Shown here one piece after another: positions 5,749 to 14,647 of a stretch of DNA of 14,647 nucleotides. Made by a program: the position numbers and the translations under genes. This DNA comes from Rhodocyclales bacterium (GTDB lineage: Bacteria > Pseudomonadota > Gammaproteobacteria > Burkholderiales > Rhodocyclaceae), in NCBI GenBank assembly GCA_021286885.1, contig JAJTBM010000033.1, forward strand, positions 1 through 14,647, in the 5' to 3' direction. The notes beneath the pieces are model-generated. The model worked only from the letters and a program-made list of their open reading frames with translations, was not told where the DNA came from and did not search any database. How positions within the stretch are numbered: the stretch's first letter is position 1; the number at the start of each line of letters is the position of its first letter.

Positions 5749-6891
5749 TCAGTGACTGGCCCAGCGTCGGTGACGGCAGATGCTCATGAGCATCCCCACC
5801 CCCAGACACAGGGTAACGAGTGCAGTGCCACCGTAACTGACAAAGGGCAGGGGAACTCCCACCACAGGAAGAATGCCGCTCACCATGCCCATGTTCACAA
5901 ATGCGTAGGTAAACAGAATCAGGGTGAGCGCGCCTGCAAGCAGACGCGAGAACAGGGTCGGGGCACCGGCGGCAATGACAAGGCCGCGCAGGATCAACAA
6001 GGTATAGAGTACCGTAAGAAATAGGGCGCCGGCCAGCCCAAACTCTTCGGTGAGTACCGCAAATATGAAATCGGTATGGCGCTCGGGCAGGAAATCCAGG
6101 TGGGTCTGGGTGCCCTTGCCCCAGCCTTTGCCCACCACACCACCCGAACCGATGGCAATGGTGGACTGGATGATGTGGAAGCCCTTCCCCAGGGGGTCCG
6201 AGGTCGGATCGAGCAGGGTGCACACCCGGTGTTTCTGGTATTCCCGCAGACCTGGCCACTGGACATCCGGCTTGCAGATGGTGTCACCCATGGCCACGAT
6301 GGAGGAAATCCCCACAATGCCCACCACCGCCACCGGCAGAATCAGACGCCAAGCGAGCCCGGCAAAGAACAGCACATAAAACCCCGCAGCAGCCACCAGA
6401 ATGGCCGTCCCCAAATCAGGCTGCTTGGCGATGAGCCCCACGGGCACCAGCAAAAGCCCGGCTGCCACCAGAAAATCCCGCCCTCGGATCAAGCCCTCTC
6501 GGGTCTGAAAATACCAGGCAAGCATGAGGGGCATGGAAATTTTCATCAATTCGGAGGGCTGGATGCGCGCCACCCCGATGTTGAGCCAGCGCCGGGCCCC
6601 CTTGGAGACATCACCAAACAAGGCCACCCCGATCAGCAACACCACCCCCAGCACATAGAGCGGGAGGGCCACGCTCATCATGCGCTGGGGCGGCACCGAA
6701 GCAGCAATCCACATGGTGCAGAAGGCCACCGCCACATTCATGCCCAGGGTCCCCAGGCGCTCCGGAGAAGCACTCACCATCACCACGGTCGAAAAACCCA
6801 CAATCGCCAGCACCACTAGGGCCAGGGGACCGTCGATGGGGGCAAACAGGCTCCGCAGCCAGCGGCGCGGATCAAAACGCGGATCAATCAC
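5749..6891 (-). CDS. rodA: Rod-shape peptidoglycan glycosyltransferase RodA (SEDS family)
   Basis: RodA polymerises lipid II into glycan strands during side-wall growth, paired with PBP2. I chose the GTG at 6891 (380 residues) because GGAGAGGAG lies 6 bases before it. The ATG at 6921, ten codons earlier, has no visible site. This start overlaps the mrdA stop by 8 bases (GTGATTGA), implying translational coupling. About ten hydrophobic helices are visible, with SEDS signatures GARRWLNIGVARIQPSE, KQPDLGTA, DPLGKGFHIIQS, QTHLDFLPERHTDFIF and a C-terminal GGTALV. The large loop before LLDP contains two cysteines 18 residues apart (206 and 224), which I do not recall as common in RodA and which could form a disulfide on the outer face. 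The protein sits in the inner membrane within the elongasome. It is followed by rlpA. Confidence 0.95.
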   Translation of the reverse strand: MIDPRFDPRRWLRSLFAPIDGPLALVVLAIVGFSTVVMVSASPERLGTLGMNVAVAFCTMWIAASVPPQRMMSVALPLYVLGVVLLIGVALFGDVSKGARRWLNIGVARIQPSELMKISMPLMLAWYFQTREGLIRGRDFLVAAGLLLVPVGLIAKQPDLGTAILVAAAGFYVLFFAGLAWRLILPVAVVGIVGISSIVAMGDTICKPDVQWPGLREYQKHRVCTLLDPTSDPLGKGFHIIQSTIAIGSGGVVGKGWGKGTQTHLDFLPERHTDFIFAVLTEEFGLAGALFLTVLYTLLILRGLVIAAGAPTLFSRLLAGALTLILFTYAFVNMGMVSGILPVVGVPLPFVSYGGTALVTLCLGVGMLMSICRHRRWASH

Positions 6892-8815
6892 CGTGGGGCT
6901 CCTCTCCGGGGGCGTGACCATCGGCAGCGGCCTGCTCTACCGATTTCAGTTCGGGTGCGGGGGCACCGGGCAGCTTGCCGAGCAGGTAGTAATCCAGCAC
7001 CTGACGGGCGATGGGCGCGGCCGAAGTCGCCCCAAAGCCGCCGTTTTCCACCAGGATCGCCAGTGCGATGGTGGGTTTGTCTGCCGGGGCAAACGCGATG
7101 TAAAGGGCGTGGTCGCGCAGGCGCTCAGCCACCCGCCCCGCCTGATATTTACCGCCCTTGAGGGAAAACACCTGGGCCGTCCCGGTCTTGCCGGCGACCA
7201 CATAGGGCGCGCTGGCAAACACTGAAGCCCCCGTGCCCCCCGGCTTGTTCACCATGATCATCCCACGCCGGACAGCCTCTAAATGCTCGGGCTTGATGGG
7301 GATCTGCTTGATGGGCTGGGCGGCCACCGGGCGCTTGGTCCCGTCCCGGGCGTCCACGATGTAGCGCACCAAGTGGGGCCGGTACATCACCCCCCCTGAG
7401 GCCAGTGTTGCCGTCGCATGGGCGAGCTGAAGAGGCGTGTAGGCGTTGTAGCCCTGGCCGATGCCGATGGAGATGGTTTCACCCCCGAACCACTTCTGCT
7501 GCTCGGGGCGCTTGAAGCGCCGGCGCTTCCATTCGGGAGACGGCAGGATGCCGCTGCTCTCTCCGTCCAGGTCGATGCCGCTGCGGCTGCCAAAACCAAA
7601 CTGGCCCATGTAAGAGGCGATCATGTCGATCCCCATATCGTTGGCCAGCCGGTAGTAGTAGGTATCACACGACACCGCGATGGAACGGGGTAGATCCACC
7701 GCCCCGTGACCACCGGGCACGTCATCCCGGAAACGGTGGCCGCCAAACTCAAAGTACCCCGGATCCGGGTAAGCCTGGCTGGCCACCCGCTTTCCATTGG
7801 CCAGGGCCGCCAGGGCCATGAAAGGTTTGAAGGTGGAACCAGGCGGGTAGGCCCCATTCAGGGCCCGGTTGATCATCGGGTGATTGGGGGAGTTGTTCAG
7901 ATCCTCCCAGTCTTGGGGAGAGATCCCGTCTACAAACAGGTTGGGGTCGAAGGTGGGCACCGACACCATGGCCAGCACCGCACCAGTGCCGGGCTCAATG
8001 GCCACCAGGGAGCCGCGCCGGTTACCGAAGGCTTTTTCGGCCACCTCCTGCAGCTTCAGATCCATGCTCAGGATCAGGTTGTTGCCCGGTGTGGCCGGAA
8101 TCCGGCGCAAGGCCCGCAAGGCCCGCCCGCCGGAATCCACCTCGACTTCCTCGAAGCCGGTCTGGCCGTGGAGCTCGCGCTCGTAGCTCTTTTCCAGGCC
8201 AGACTTGCCGATGTAGTTGGTGCCCCGGTAGTTGGCTGAGTCGTCGTTTTCTTCGATCCGGGCCAGATCCCGGTCGGTGATCCGGCCAATGTAACCCAGC
8301 ACATGGGACGCGAAATTACCCAAGGGATAATCACGGAACAGGCGAGCCTTCAGCTCCACCCCGGGAAAGCGGTAGCGCTGGGCCACGAAACGGGCCACTT
8401 CCTCGTCAGTCAGGCGGTTGCGCAGGGGCAGGGATTCGAAGCTCTTGGTTTCTTCCATCAGCTTCTTGAGCCGGCGCCGGTCCTTGGGCTGGATATCCAC
8501 CAGCTTGGACAGCTCTTCGATGGTTGCCTCCAGATCCGGCACCTTGGAGGGCGTCACCTCCAGGGTGTAGGCCGAATAGTTGCGCGCCAGCACCGTCCCG
8601 TTGCTGTCCATGATCACCCCCCGGTTGGGGACGATGGGGACCAGGGAAATCCGGTTATCTTCGGCCCGGGTGGCGTAGTAGTCGTAACGCACCACCTGGA
8701 GGTACACAAACCGGGCCACCAGCAGCAGGAAACAGATCACCCCCACAACCCCGGCCACTACCAGACGGCCCCGGAAGCGGGACAACTCCTGCTCGGGAGT
8801 ACGCATTTCACCCAT
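6884..8815 (-). CDS. mrdA: Penicillin-binding protein 2, elongasome transpeptidase
   Basis: 643 residues, typical length. PBP2 is the monofunctional class B transpeptidase that cross-links side-wall peptidoglycan and pairs with RodA. A short cytoplasmic N-terminus and one membrane anchor (~17-41) precede the dimerisation/pedestal domain with RGVIMDSNG (65-73) and YIGKSGLEK (201-209), then the transpeptidase domain. Its active-site motifs are complete: S327-T-F-K330 (nucleophile Ser327), S382-C-D384 and K543-T-G545. The C-terminus is a charged Pro/Glu-rich tail. The start is ATG at 8815 with GAGGG about 9 bases upstream; an ATG three codons later has no better site. It lies 24 bases after mreD and overlaps rodA by 8 bases, so the three are surely one transcript. 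It is the expected target of mecillinam-type beta-lactams. Confidence 0.97.
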   Translation of the reverse strand: MGEMRTPEQELSRFRGRLVVAGVVGVICFLLLVARFVYLQVVRYDYYATRAEDNRISLVPIVPNRGVIMDSNGTVLARNYSAYTLEVTPSKVPDLEATIEELSKLVDIQPKDRRRLKKLMEETKSFESLPLRNRLTDEEVARFVAQRYRFPGVELKARLFRDYPLGNFASHVLGYIGRITDRDLARIEENDDSANYRGTNYIGKSGLEKSYERELHGQTGFEEVEVDSGGRALRALRRIPATPGNNLILSMDLKLQEVAEKAFGNRRGSLVAIEPGTGAVLAMVSVPTFDPNLFVDGISPQDWEDLNNSPNHPMINRALNGAYPPGSTFKPFMALAALANGKRVASQAYPDPGYFEFGGHRFRDDVPGGHGAVDLPRSIAVSCDTYYYRLANDMGIDMIASYMGQFGFGSRSGIDLDGESSGILPSPEWKRRRFKRPEQQKWFGGETISIGIGQGYNAYTPLQLAHATATLASGGVMYRPHLVRYIVDARDGTKRPVAAQPIKQIPIKPEHLEAVRRGMIMVNKPGGTGASVFASAPYVVAGKTGTAQVFSLKGGKYQAGRVAERLRDHALYIAFAPADKPTIALAILVENGGFGATSAAPIARQVLDYYLLGKLPGAPAPELKSVEQAAADGHAPGEEPHGD

Positions 8816-8839
8816 GATACACAGCCCTCATGCCGACCC

Positions 8840-9361
8840 TCAGATGGGCCGGTTCTCGTCCCGCTCCACCGGCTGGTACTGGGGCAGAAGCAGCAAGTAG
8901 TGGAGCGGAATCCACAACAGGGCTGCCAGGAAGCAGCCGAAGAACATCCACCAGCCCGGGAAGGACACCCCCGCCAGCAGCATCACGAGCACCATCACCA
9001 CCTGGTTCAGGAACAGGAGCGGCAGCACATGGAGCGCCTGCTCCACCGGCGGGAACCACAGCACCCGGCGCGACAGCTCATTGGCCGCATAAGCGAGCAG
9101 CACATAGGCAAAAGCGTGCTGGCCCATGGCGGCGCCCACCCCAACATCAGTCAGGAGGCCAAAGATGAAGCCGGTGCCGGTGCCCACCTTGAGGGGCTCG
9201 CGCACCGCCCAGAAGGCCAGCACCAGGGCCACCATGTCGGGCACCCCAGGCAGGTGGCCGGTGGGAATGTAGTTGAAGAACAGGGCAAGACAGAGCGTCA
9301 GATAGACGAACCACATCTTGACCGGCAGCAGGATACGGCGGGAACTGTGCGTCGGCTGCAT
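8840..9361 (-). CDS. mreD: Rod-shape-determining membrane protein MreD
   Basis: 173 residues starting MQPTHSSRRILLPVKMW. The frame continues further upstream, but there it only shadows mreC. MreD is a small polytopic inner-membrane protein that links MreC and the RodA/PBP2 pair in the elongasome. Five or six hydrophobic segments are visible (~13-31, ~42-54, ~60-76, ~83-95, ~109-131, ~137-160), with the family's GLLTDVG-type motif at 68-74 and a charged C-terminal tail. The start lies 10 bases after the mreC stop, so its ribosome-binding sequence (GAGTAAG, or a more distant AGGAG) is inside or at the end of mreC, indicating coupled translation. MreD sequences are poorly conserved; the call rests on size, topology and position between mreC and mrdA. 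Confidence 0.92.
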   Translation of the reverse strand: MQPTHSSRRILLPVKMWFVYLTLCLALFFNYIPTGHLPGVPDMVALVLAFWAVREPLKVGTGTGFIFGLLTDVGVGAAMGQHAFAYVLLAYAANELSRRVLWFPPVEQALHVLPLLFLNQVVMVLVMLLAGVSFPGWWMFFGCFLAALLWIPLHYLLLLPQYQPVERDENRPI

Positions 9362-9371
9362 GGGCTTACTC

Positions 9372-10286
9372 TTACTCCTTGGGCGCCGCCTTGGCCTTGC
9401 GCCCCTTGCCGGGCTTGGCCAGGGGTTCGGGCTCGGGCGGGCGCGGCGCCAGGTTTTCCCGGTGGCGCAGCACCAGCACGTGGCTGAACTGTTCGATACC
9501 CGCCACCGGCAGGCAGGGAATCCGGGCAAAGGCCTGGGCCTGATCCCGCTCCACCTTGACCACGGTGGCCACGGGCAGGCCCGCCTGATAGACCCCATCC
9601 AGACCGGAAGTCACCACTTGGTCGCCGGGCTGGATGTCGGCATTGGCGGCCAGGTAGCGCAGCTCCAGCAGGCCATCACCCGCGCCGAACAACACCGCCC
9701 GCTGGCCGGTACGCACGATCATCACCGGAATCGCCTGATCCTTGTCGGTGAGCAGGGTCAACTCTGCCTGCATGGGAAAGACCCGGGTGACCTGACCGAT
9801 CACACCCTTGGCGTCCACCACCACCAGCCCCGGCTCGATCCCGGCCTGGGAACCCTTGTCGAGGATCACCTTGCGGGAGAACGGGTCTTTGGCGGAGTAC
9901 ATGATCTCGGCCAGCACCGATTTCACCGGCTGCAGATCCCGGACTTGGAGCAGGCTGCGCAGGTTGCGGTTCTCCTGCTCGATCTGGTCGGCCCGCAGCA
10001 GGCGCTCGGACACCTTGAGCTGCTGGGTCTTGAGTTCTTTGTTCTCAACCTGAAGCTGGACCAGGGAGGCAAAGTAGGTGGAGGCATTGCGCACGAAGTC
10101 AGCCGGCGTCGCCGCTGCCATCTGGAGCGGATAGGCCACGATGGACAGGCCCTGGCGGAACACTTCGAGGTAGCGCAGGTTCAGGTCGCTGACCAGCAGC
10201 ACCAGGGACAGCAGCGCAAAAAAGACGAGCTTGAGCTGCGGTGCAGGCCCGCGCTTGAAAAACGGAGGAGGCGAATGACCTACCAC
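9372..10286 (-). CDS. mreC: Rod-shape-determining protein MreC
   Basis: 304 residues from a GTG at 10286, with only a weak GGA 6 bases upstream. MreC is a bitopic inner-membrane protein that activates PBP2 and joins it to the MreB cytoskeleton. The sequence shows a short basic N-terminus, one membrane helix (~18-34), a periplasmic coiled coil rich in Leu/Glu/Gln (~72-113), and the two-barrel MreC core. The core includes VILDKGSQAGIEPG, GVIGQV and a DGVYQAGLPVATV segment that ends it. The C-terminal tail is Pro/Lys-rich, longer than the core needs, and probably disordered. The upstream gap to mreB contains a terminator-like hairpin, so mreC and downstream genes are either read through at a reduced level or have their own promoter in 10287-10372. 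Confidence 0.95.
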   Translation of the reverse strand: MVGHSPPPFFKRGPAPQLKLVFFALLSLVLLVSDLNLRYLEVFRQGLSIVAYPLQMAAATPADFVRNASTYFASLVQLQVENKELKTQQLKVSERLLRADQIEQENRNLRSLLQVRDLQPVKSVLAEIMYSAKDPFSRKVILDKGSQAGIEPGLVVVDAKGVIGQVTRVFPMQAELTLLTDKDQAIPVMIVRTGQRAVLFGAGDGLLELRYLAANADIQPGDQVVTSGLDGVYQAGLPVATVVKVERDQAQAFARIPCLPVAGIEQFSHVLVLRHRENLAPRPPEPEPLAKPGKGRKAKAAPKE

Positions 10287-10372
10287 GACAAATCCAAACT
10301 TAAATCCTGATGCTGATCCAGAACTGGGTTTTCACCCCGGCCAGCGTTGCAGACCCCAAGGCCTGAAACGAC

Positions 10373-10414
10373 AAAACGGGAGCCGGGCCCCGGGCGGGGC
10401 TGGCACCCGTTTTT
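10373..10414 (-). terminator. Hairpin terminator between mreB and mreC
   Basis: Arms AAAACGGG (10373-10380) and CCCGTTTT (10406-10413) enclose a second GC-rich stem (GCCCC/GGGGC). On the minus strand the hairpin ends in a T-run, as for Rho-independent termination, 19 bases after the mreB stop. The hairpin is nearly symmetric and could act in both directions. It would let mreB be expressed in excess over mreCD-mrdA-rodA-rlpA, as expected for a filament-forming protein. Confidence 0.8.
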
Positions 10415-10433
10415 GCATGCTGCGCCGGGATGC

Positions 10434-11537
<1,104 letters not shown>

Positions 11538-11539
11538 TT

Positions 11540-11567
11540 ATGATAACCTACAAACCTTTGTCGTCTA
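11540..11567 (-). promoter_or_regulatory. Candidate sigma-70-type promoter of mreB
   Basis: On the minus strand TAGACG (4 of 6 to TTGACA) and TATCAT (4 of 6 to TATAAT) are separated by 16 bases. Transcription would begin near 11533, giving a leader of about 56 bases before the mreB ATG. The opposite strand has an overlapping TATGAT, which could serve gatC but lacks a -35. The assignment is by eye. Confidence 0.38.
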
Positions 11568-11586
11568 AGCAACTTTGTAAATCGCC

Positions 11587-11874
11587 ATGTCCCTGACCCT
11601 CGACCAGGTTCGTCATATCGCCAAGCTTGCCCGACTCGAACTCGCGCCCGGCGACGCGGAGGCCACCCAGGCCAAACTCAACGGCATTTTCGGCCTGATC
11701 GAAGAGATGCAGGCCGTCGACACCACCGGCGTGGAGCCCATGAGCCACCCCCAGGAGCTGGCCCAGCGCCTGCGCACCGATGCGGCCACCGAGTCCGACC
11801 GCCGCGCTGCCTACCAAACCGTCGCACCCCAGACCGAAAACGGCCTGTATCTGGTGCCCAAGGTCATCGAGTAA
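11587..11874 (+). CDS. gatC: Asp/Glu-tRNA amidotransferase subunit C
   Basis: 95 residues, the usual size. GatC is the small belt-like subunit that wraps around GatA and GatB and stabilises the transamidosome. The family pattern is clear: [14 protein letters not shown] (6-19) at the N-terminus, a central [19 protein letters not shown] segment with the conserved V-[DE]-T-x-G-V-E-P-M, and the closing [11 protein letters not shown]. The ATG at 11587 is the only sensible start, although no ribosome-binding site is visible before it, which suggests a weak or leader-dependent start. It is first in gatC-gatA-lipoprotein-gatB, with 112 bases between its stop and gatA, and is divergent from mreB over a 109-base spacer. 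Confidence 0.96.
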   Translation: MSLTLDQVRHIAKLARLELAPGDAEATQAKLNGIFGLIEEMQAVDTTGVEPMSHPQELAQRLRTDAATESDRRAAYQTVAPQTENGLYLVPKVIE

Positions 11875-11986
11875 GCCGCGCCCGCTCGCCCCTGGCCAGC
11901 ACGCCAGCGCCCAACACCCGGAAACATCCGGGCCCTCCCGAAAGTCCGGCGGCTGCCCTGCGGCCGCCCCAGCGATTTCAGCCACC

Positions 11987-13438
11987 ATGATCGACTCCAG
12001 CCTCAAAGAGATTGCCGCCGCCCTGCGCGCCAAGAAAGTCTCCGCCGTCGAACTCGCCACCGAAAGCCTGGCCCGCATCGACGCCGGGAATGGCCGCATC
12101 AATGCCTTCGTGACCGTTGACCGGGAAGGTGCCCTGGCCGCCGCCCGGGCCGCCGATGCCCGCCTCGCCGCCGGCACCGCCGCCCCCCTCACCGGCATTC
12201 CCATGGCCCACAAGGATGTGTTCTGCACCGAAGGCGTGCTGACCACCTGCGGCTCCAAGATGCTCGCCAACTTTGTCTCCCCCTACGACGCCCATGTGGT
12301 GAGCCTGCTCAAGCAGGCCGGCGCGGTGATGGTGGGCAAGACCAATATGGACGAGTTCGCCATGGGCTCCTCCAACGAAAACTCCCACTTCGGCCCGACC
12401 CGCAACCCCTGGAACACCGACAAGGTGCCCGGCGGCTCCTCCGGCGGCTCGGCGGCAGCCGTGGCGGCCCGCATGGTGCCGATTGCCACCGGCACCGACA
12501 CCGGCGGCTCCATCCGTCAGCCGGCCGCCCTGTGCGGCATCACCGGGATCAAGCCCACCTACGGCGTGGTGTCGCGCTACGGGATGATCGCCTACGCTTC
12601 CTCCCTCGATCAGGGCGGCGCGTTTGGCTACAGCGCCGAAGACTGCGCGCTGCTGCTCTCCGGCATGGCCGGCCACGACCCGCGCGACTCCACCAGCCTG
12701 GAGCGCGAAACCGAAGACTACAGCCGCAACCTGAACCGCCCCCTGGCCGGGCTGCGCATCGGCCTGCCCACCGAATTCTTCGCCGCCGGCATGTCGGACG
12801 ACGTGCGCGCCGCCGTGGATGCGGCCATTGCCGAATACCGCCGGCTGGGCGCCACCACCGTTGAAGTGAGCCTGCCCAATGCCCGTCTGGCGATTCCGGC
12901 CTACTACGTGATCGCCCCCGCCGAGGCCAGCTCCAACCTGTCGCGCTTTGACGGCGTGCGCTACGGCCACCGGGCCGCCGAGTACACCGACCTGAACGAC
13001 ATGTACTGCAAGAGCCGCGCCCAGGGCTTTGGCGGCGAAGTCCAGCGCCGGATTCTGGTGGGCACCTATGTGCTCTCCCACGGCTACTACGACGCCTACT
13101 ACATCAAGGCCCAGAAGCTGCGCCGCCTGATCGCCCAGGACTTTGCCGCCGCCTTCGAGCAATGCGACGTGATCGCCGGCCCGGTGAGCCCCACCGTGGC
13201 CTTCGGCATCGGCGAAAAGAGCGACGATCCGGTGCAGATGTACCTGTCGGACATCTACACCATCGCGGTCAACCTCGCTGGCCTGCCCGGCCTCGCCCAC
13301 CCCGCCGGCTTTGGCGCGGGCGGCCTGCCCGTTGGCCTGCAACTGATTGGCAACTACTTCGGCGAAGCGCGCCTGTTGAACGTGGCCCACCAGTTCCAGC
13401 AAGCCACCGACTGGCACACCCGCCGGCCCGCCAACTGA
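11987..13438 (+). CDS. gatA: Asp/Glu-tRNA amidotransferase subunit A (glutaminase)
   Basis: 483 residues. GatA hydrolyses glutamine and passes ammonia through a tunnel to GatB, which amidates Glu-tRNA(Gln) and/or Asp-tRNA(Asn). The amidase-signature catalytic triad is complete: Lys76 (AHKDVF), cis-Ser151 (PGGSSGGSA) and nucleophile Ser175 ([11 protein letters not shown]), the same order and nearly the same numbering as in Staphylococcus aureus GatA. The C-terminal part carries [12 protein letters not shown] and [10 protein letters not shown], both typical. The ATG at 11987 ([13 protein letters not shown]) is chosen; earlier in-frame starts would overlap gatC and add a Pro/Ser-rich extension unlike the family. 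The lipoprotein gene follows after 20 bases. The long open frame on the opposite strand is a GC-rich shadow. Confidence 0.98.
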   Translation: MIDSSLKEIAAALRAKKVSAVELATESLARIDAGNGRINAFVTVDREGALAAARAADARLAAGTAAPLTGIPMAHKDVFCTEGVLTTCGSKMLANFVSPYDAHVVSLLKQAGAVMVGKTNMDEFAMGSSNENSHFGPTRNPWNTDKVPGGSSGGSAAAVAARMVPIATGTDTGGSIRQPAALCGITGIKPTYGVVSRYGMIAYASSLDQGGAFGYSAEDCALLLSGMAGHDPRDSTSLERETEDYSRNLNRPLAGLRIGLPTEFFAAGMSDDVRAAVDAAIAEYRRLGATTVEVSLPNARLAIPAYYVIAPAEASSNLSRFDGVRYGHRAAEYTDLNDMYCKSRAQGFGGEVQRRILVGTYVLSHGYYDAYYIKAQKLRRLIAQDFAAAFEQCDVIAGPVSPTVAFGIGEKSDDPVQMYLSDIYTIAVNLAGLPGLAHPAGFGAGGLPVGLQLIGNYFGEARLLNVAHQFQQATDWHTRRPAN

Positions 13439-13458
13439 GCCCTGCCCAAGGCCCCGCC

Positions 13459-13965
13459 ATGCTTCCCCTGCGTACCCGCCTGAGCTGCCTGCTGGCCCTG
13501 GGGCTGGCCGCCTGCGCCACGCCCCAGGCGCCGGTCGCGCCAGCTGCGCGCAACCCCGAAGCGCCCGCCACGGTGCCCGGTGCCAGCCCCGAGCTGGGCC
13601 GGCCCACCAAGCCCATGCCGATCCGCACCTTCTCGGTGCGTACCGACTGCAGCTTCCGGGACGAAACCGGCAACTTCGGCGATGCGCAGGTGGACGTGGA
13701 TGAATCCCGGGTGAAAGCCCTCAAGGTCAATCTGACCCTGCCCCGCCGGGGGCAATGCCACTTCGACCTGGCCCAGTTTCGCCAAACCCGCTTTCTGCCT
13801 TCGGTAGAGCTGGCGGGCCCGGGCAAATGCCGCATCCACATGTGGGAACAGCAGGGCCAGATCAGCGTGGCCTTTGATGGCTGCCACAGCATGTGCAGCC
13901 CGGCGAGCGCCCACGATTACGTATGGCCCCTGCTGATCGACCAGGCCACGGGCCAGTGCGACTGA
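13459..13965 (+). CDS. Uncharacterised Cys-rich lipoprotein between gatA and gatB
   Basis: 168 residues. The signal peptide MLPLRTRLSCLLALGLAAC ends in a lipobox LAAC (Cys19), so the protein should be lipidated and exported; Ala at +2 favours the outer membrane. A Pro/Ala-rich linker (~20-55) leads to a compact domain of ~110 residues with six cysteines (64, 100, 124, 142, 146, 167). The even number and export suggest three disulfides. Alternating polar and apolar stretches (VKALKVNLTL, CRIHMW, QISVAFDG) suggest a beta-rich fold. I recognise no enzyme motif. The ATG at 13459 has AAGG 8 bases before it and follows gatA by 20 bases. gatB starts 34 bases after its stop, so it is co-transcribed with a cytoplasmic enzyme to which it has no obvious functional link. 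Confidence 0.85.
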   Translation: MLPLRTRLSCLLALGLAACATPQAPVAPAARNPEAPATVPGASPELGRPTKPMPIRTFSVRTDCSFRDETGNFGDAQVDVDESRVKALKVNLTLPRRGQCHFDLAQFRQTRFLPSVELAGPGKCRIHMWEQQGQISVAFDGCHSMCSPASAHDYVWPLLIDQATGQCD

Positions 13966-13999
13966 ACGACTGACATTTAAAGATTAAGAGAGCACGCGC

Positions 14000-14647
14000 A
14001 TGAGCAAAACCGACTGGGAAGTCGTCATCGGGCTGGAAATCCACACCCAGCTCAACACCGCCTCCAAGATCTTCTCGGGCTCCAGCACCGCCTTTGGCGC
14101 CGAGCCCAACGTCCAGGCCAGCGCCGTGGACATCGCCCTACCCGGCGTGCTGCCGGTGCTCAACAAGGGTGCGGTGGAGCGGGCGATCCGCTTCGGCCTC
14201 GCCATTGGCGCCACCATCGCCCCCAAGAGCATCTTCGCCCGCAAGAATTACTTCTACCCCGATCTGCCCAAGGGCTACCAGATCAGCCAGTACGAGCTGC
14301 CGGTGGTGGTGGGCGGCCAGATCACCCTGCAGGTGCCGGACGGCAAGGGCGGCCACTATGAGAAGGTCGTAAACCTGACCCGTGCCCACCTGGAAGAAGA
14401 CGCCGGCAAGAGCCTGCACGAAGACTTCCACGGCATGACCGGGATCGACCTCAACCGGGCCGGCACCCCGCTGCTGGAGATCGTCTCCGAACCCGAGATG
14501 CGCTCCGCCGCCGAGGCCGTGGCCTACGCCAAGGCCCTGCACGCCCTGGTGCGCTGGATCGACATCTGCGACGGCAACATGCAGGAAGGCTCCTGCCGCT
14601 GCGACGCCAACGTCTCGGTGCGCCCCCGGGGCCAGGCCGAGTTCGGC
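14000..14647 (+). CDS. gatB: Asp/Glu-tRNA amidotransferase subunit B (5' part)
   Basis: The frame runs off the right edge; 216 residues are present of a family that is usually 470-490 long. GatB binds the mischarged tRNA, phosphorylates the acyl group with ATP and accepts ammonia from GatA. Conserved features visible include [13 protein letters not shown] (6-18), with a Glu and His that help form the active-site metal centre, [18 protein letters not shown] (82-99), the HLEEDAGKS segment, and [15 protein letters not shown] with [17 protein letters not shown] near the window end. The ATG at 14000 has AAGAGAG about 9 bases upstream. It is the last known member of gatC-gatA-lipoprotein-gatB, and the tail domain that contacts tRNA lies outside the window. 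Confidence 0.97.
   Translation, partial: MSKTDWEVVIGLEIHTQLNTASKIFSGSSTAFGAEPNVQASAVDIALPGVLPVLNKGAVERAIRFGLAIGATIAPKSIFARKNYFYPDLPKGYQISQYELPVVVGGQITLQVPDGKGGHYEKVVNLTRAHLEEDAGKSLHEDFHGMTGIDLNRAGTPLLEIVSEPEMRSAAEAVAYAKALHALVRWIDICDGNMQEGSCRCDANVSVRPRGQAEFG

Noticed and set aside
8303..9487. Long plus-strand open frame (394 codons) opposite mrdA, mreD and mreC
   Set aside because: It spans three well-identified genes on the other strand, is His/Gln/Pro-rich, and shows no domain or ribosome-binding site.
11978..13417. Long open frame (479 codons) on the minus strand opposite gatA
   Set aside because: It mirrors the high-GC codon pattern of gatA, is Gly/Ala/His/Val-rich low complexity, and gatA has a full catalytic triad on the plus strand.

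Overview
The window looks like core chromosome of a GC-rich betaproteobacterium. The Rhodocyclales are my best guess, from the divergent mreBCD-mrdA-rodA-rlpA / gatCAB arrangement and the protein sequences. That is an inference from gene order and family resemblance, not a database result. No insertion sequence, prophage, tRNA, rRNA or CRISPR array is visible. Gene content is dense and codon use looks even across the window, apart from an AT-richer patch near 4420-4550.

Layout: (1) 1-694 holds the 3' part of parB, closed by a strong intrinsic terminator. (2) 881-4354 is an accessory signalling block. It contains a small Cys-rich protein (-), a Crp-type cyclic-nucleotide-responsive regulator (-), a divergently oriented CHASE2 class III nucleotide cyclase (+) and a small acidic protein (-). 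(3) About 4450-4510 is a regulatory patch with a Crp-type palindrome, an FNR-like box and a -10-like hexamer. (4) 4587-11477 (-) is the cell-elongation operon, read mreB, mreC, mreD, mrdA (PBP2), rodA, rlpA, with a hairpin terminator between mreB and mreC. (5) 11587-14647 (+) is gatC, gatA, an uncharacterised lipoprotein gene and the start of gatB, transcribed divergently from mreB.

How the genes work together: MreB filaments with MreC and MreD organise the RodA glycosyltransferase and the PBP2 transpeptidase for side-wall synthesis, while RlpA acts later on denuded glycan at the septum. GatCAB makes Gln-tRNA(Gln) and/or Asn-tRNA(Asn) by transamidation. The Crp-like/cyclase pair is probably a self-contained second-messenger module: the cyclase senses outside the membrane through CHASE2, and the neighbouring regulator reads the nucleotide.

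The part most worth a second look is that module. The cyclase keeps both metal-binding aspartates and the transition-state Asn/Arg pair, but its two purine-specifying positions read as Asp and Arg instead of Lys and Asp/Thr. The regulator keeps the phosphate-binding cassette and a Crp-type recognition helix, but has Leu where Crp has its adenine-contacting Thr. The identity of the cyclic nucleotide is therefore open. Two small genes with strong ribosome-binding sites flank the pair, and Crp/FNR-type sites lie nearby.
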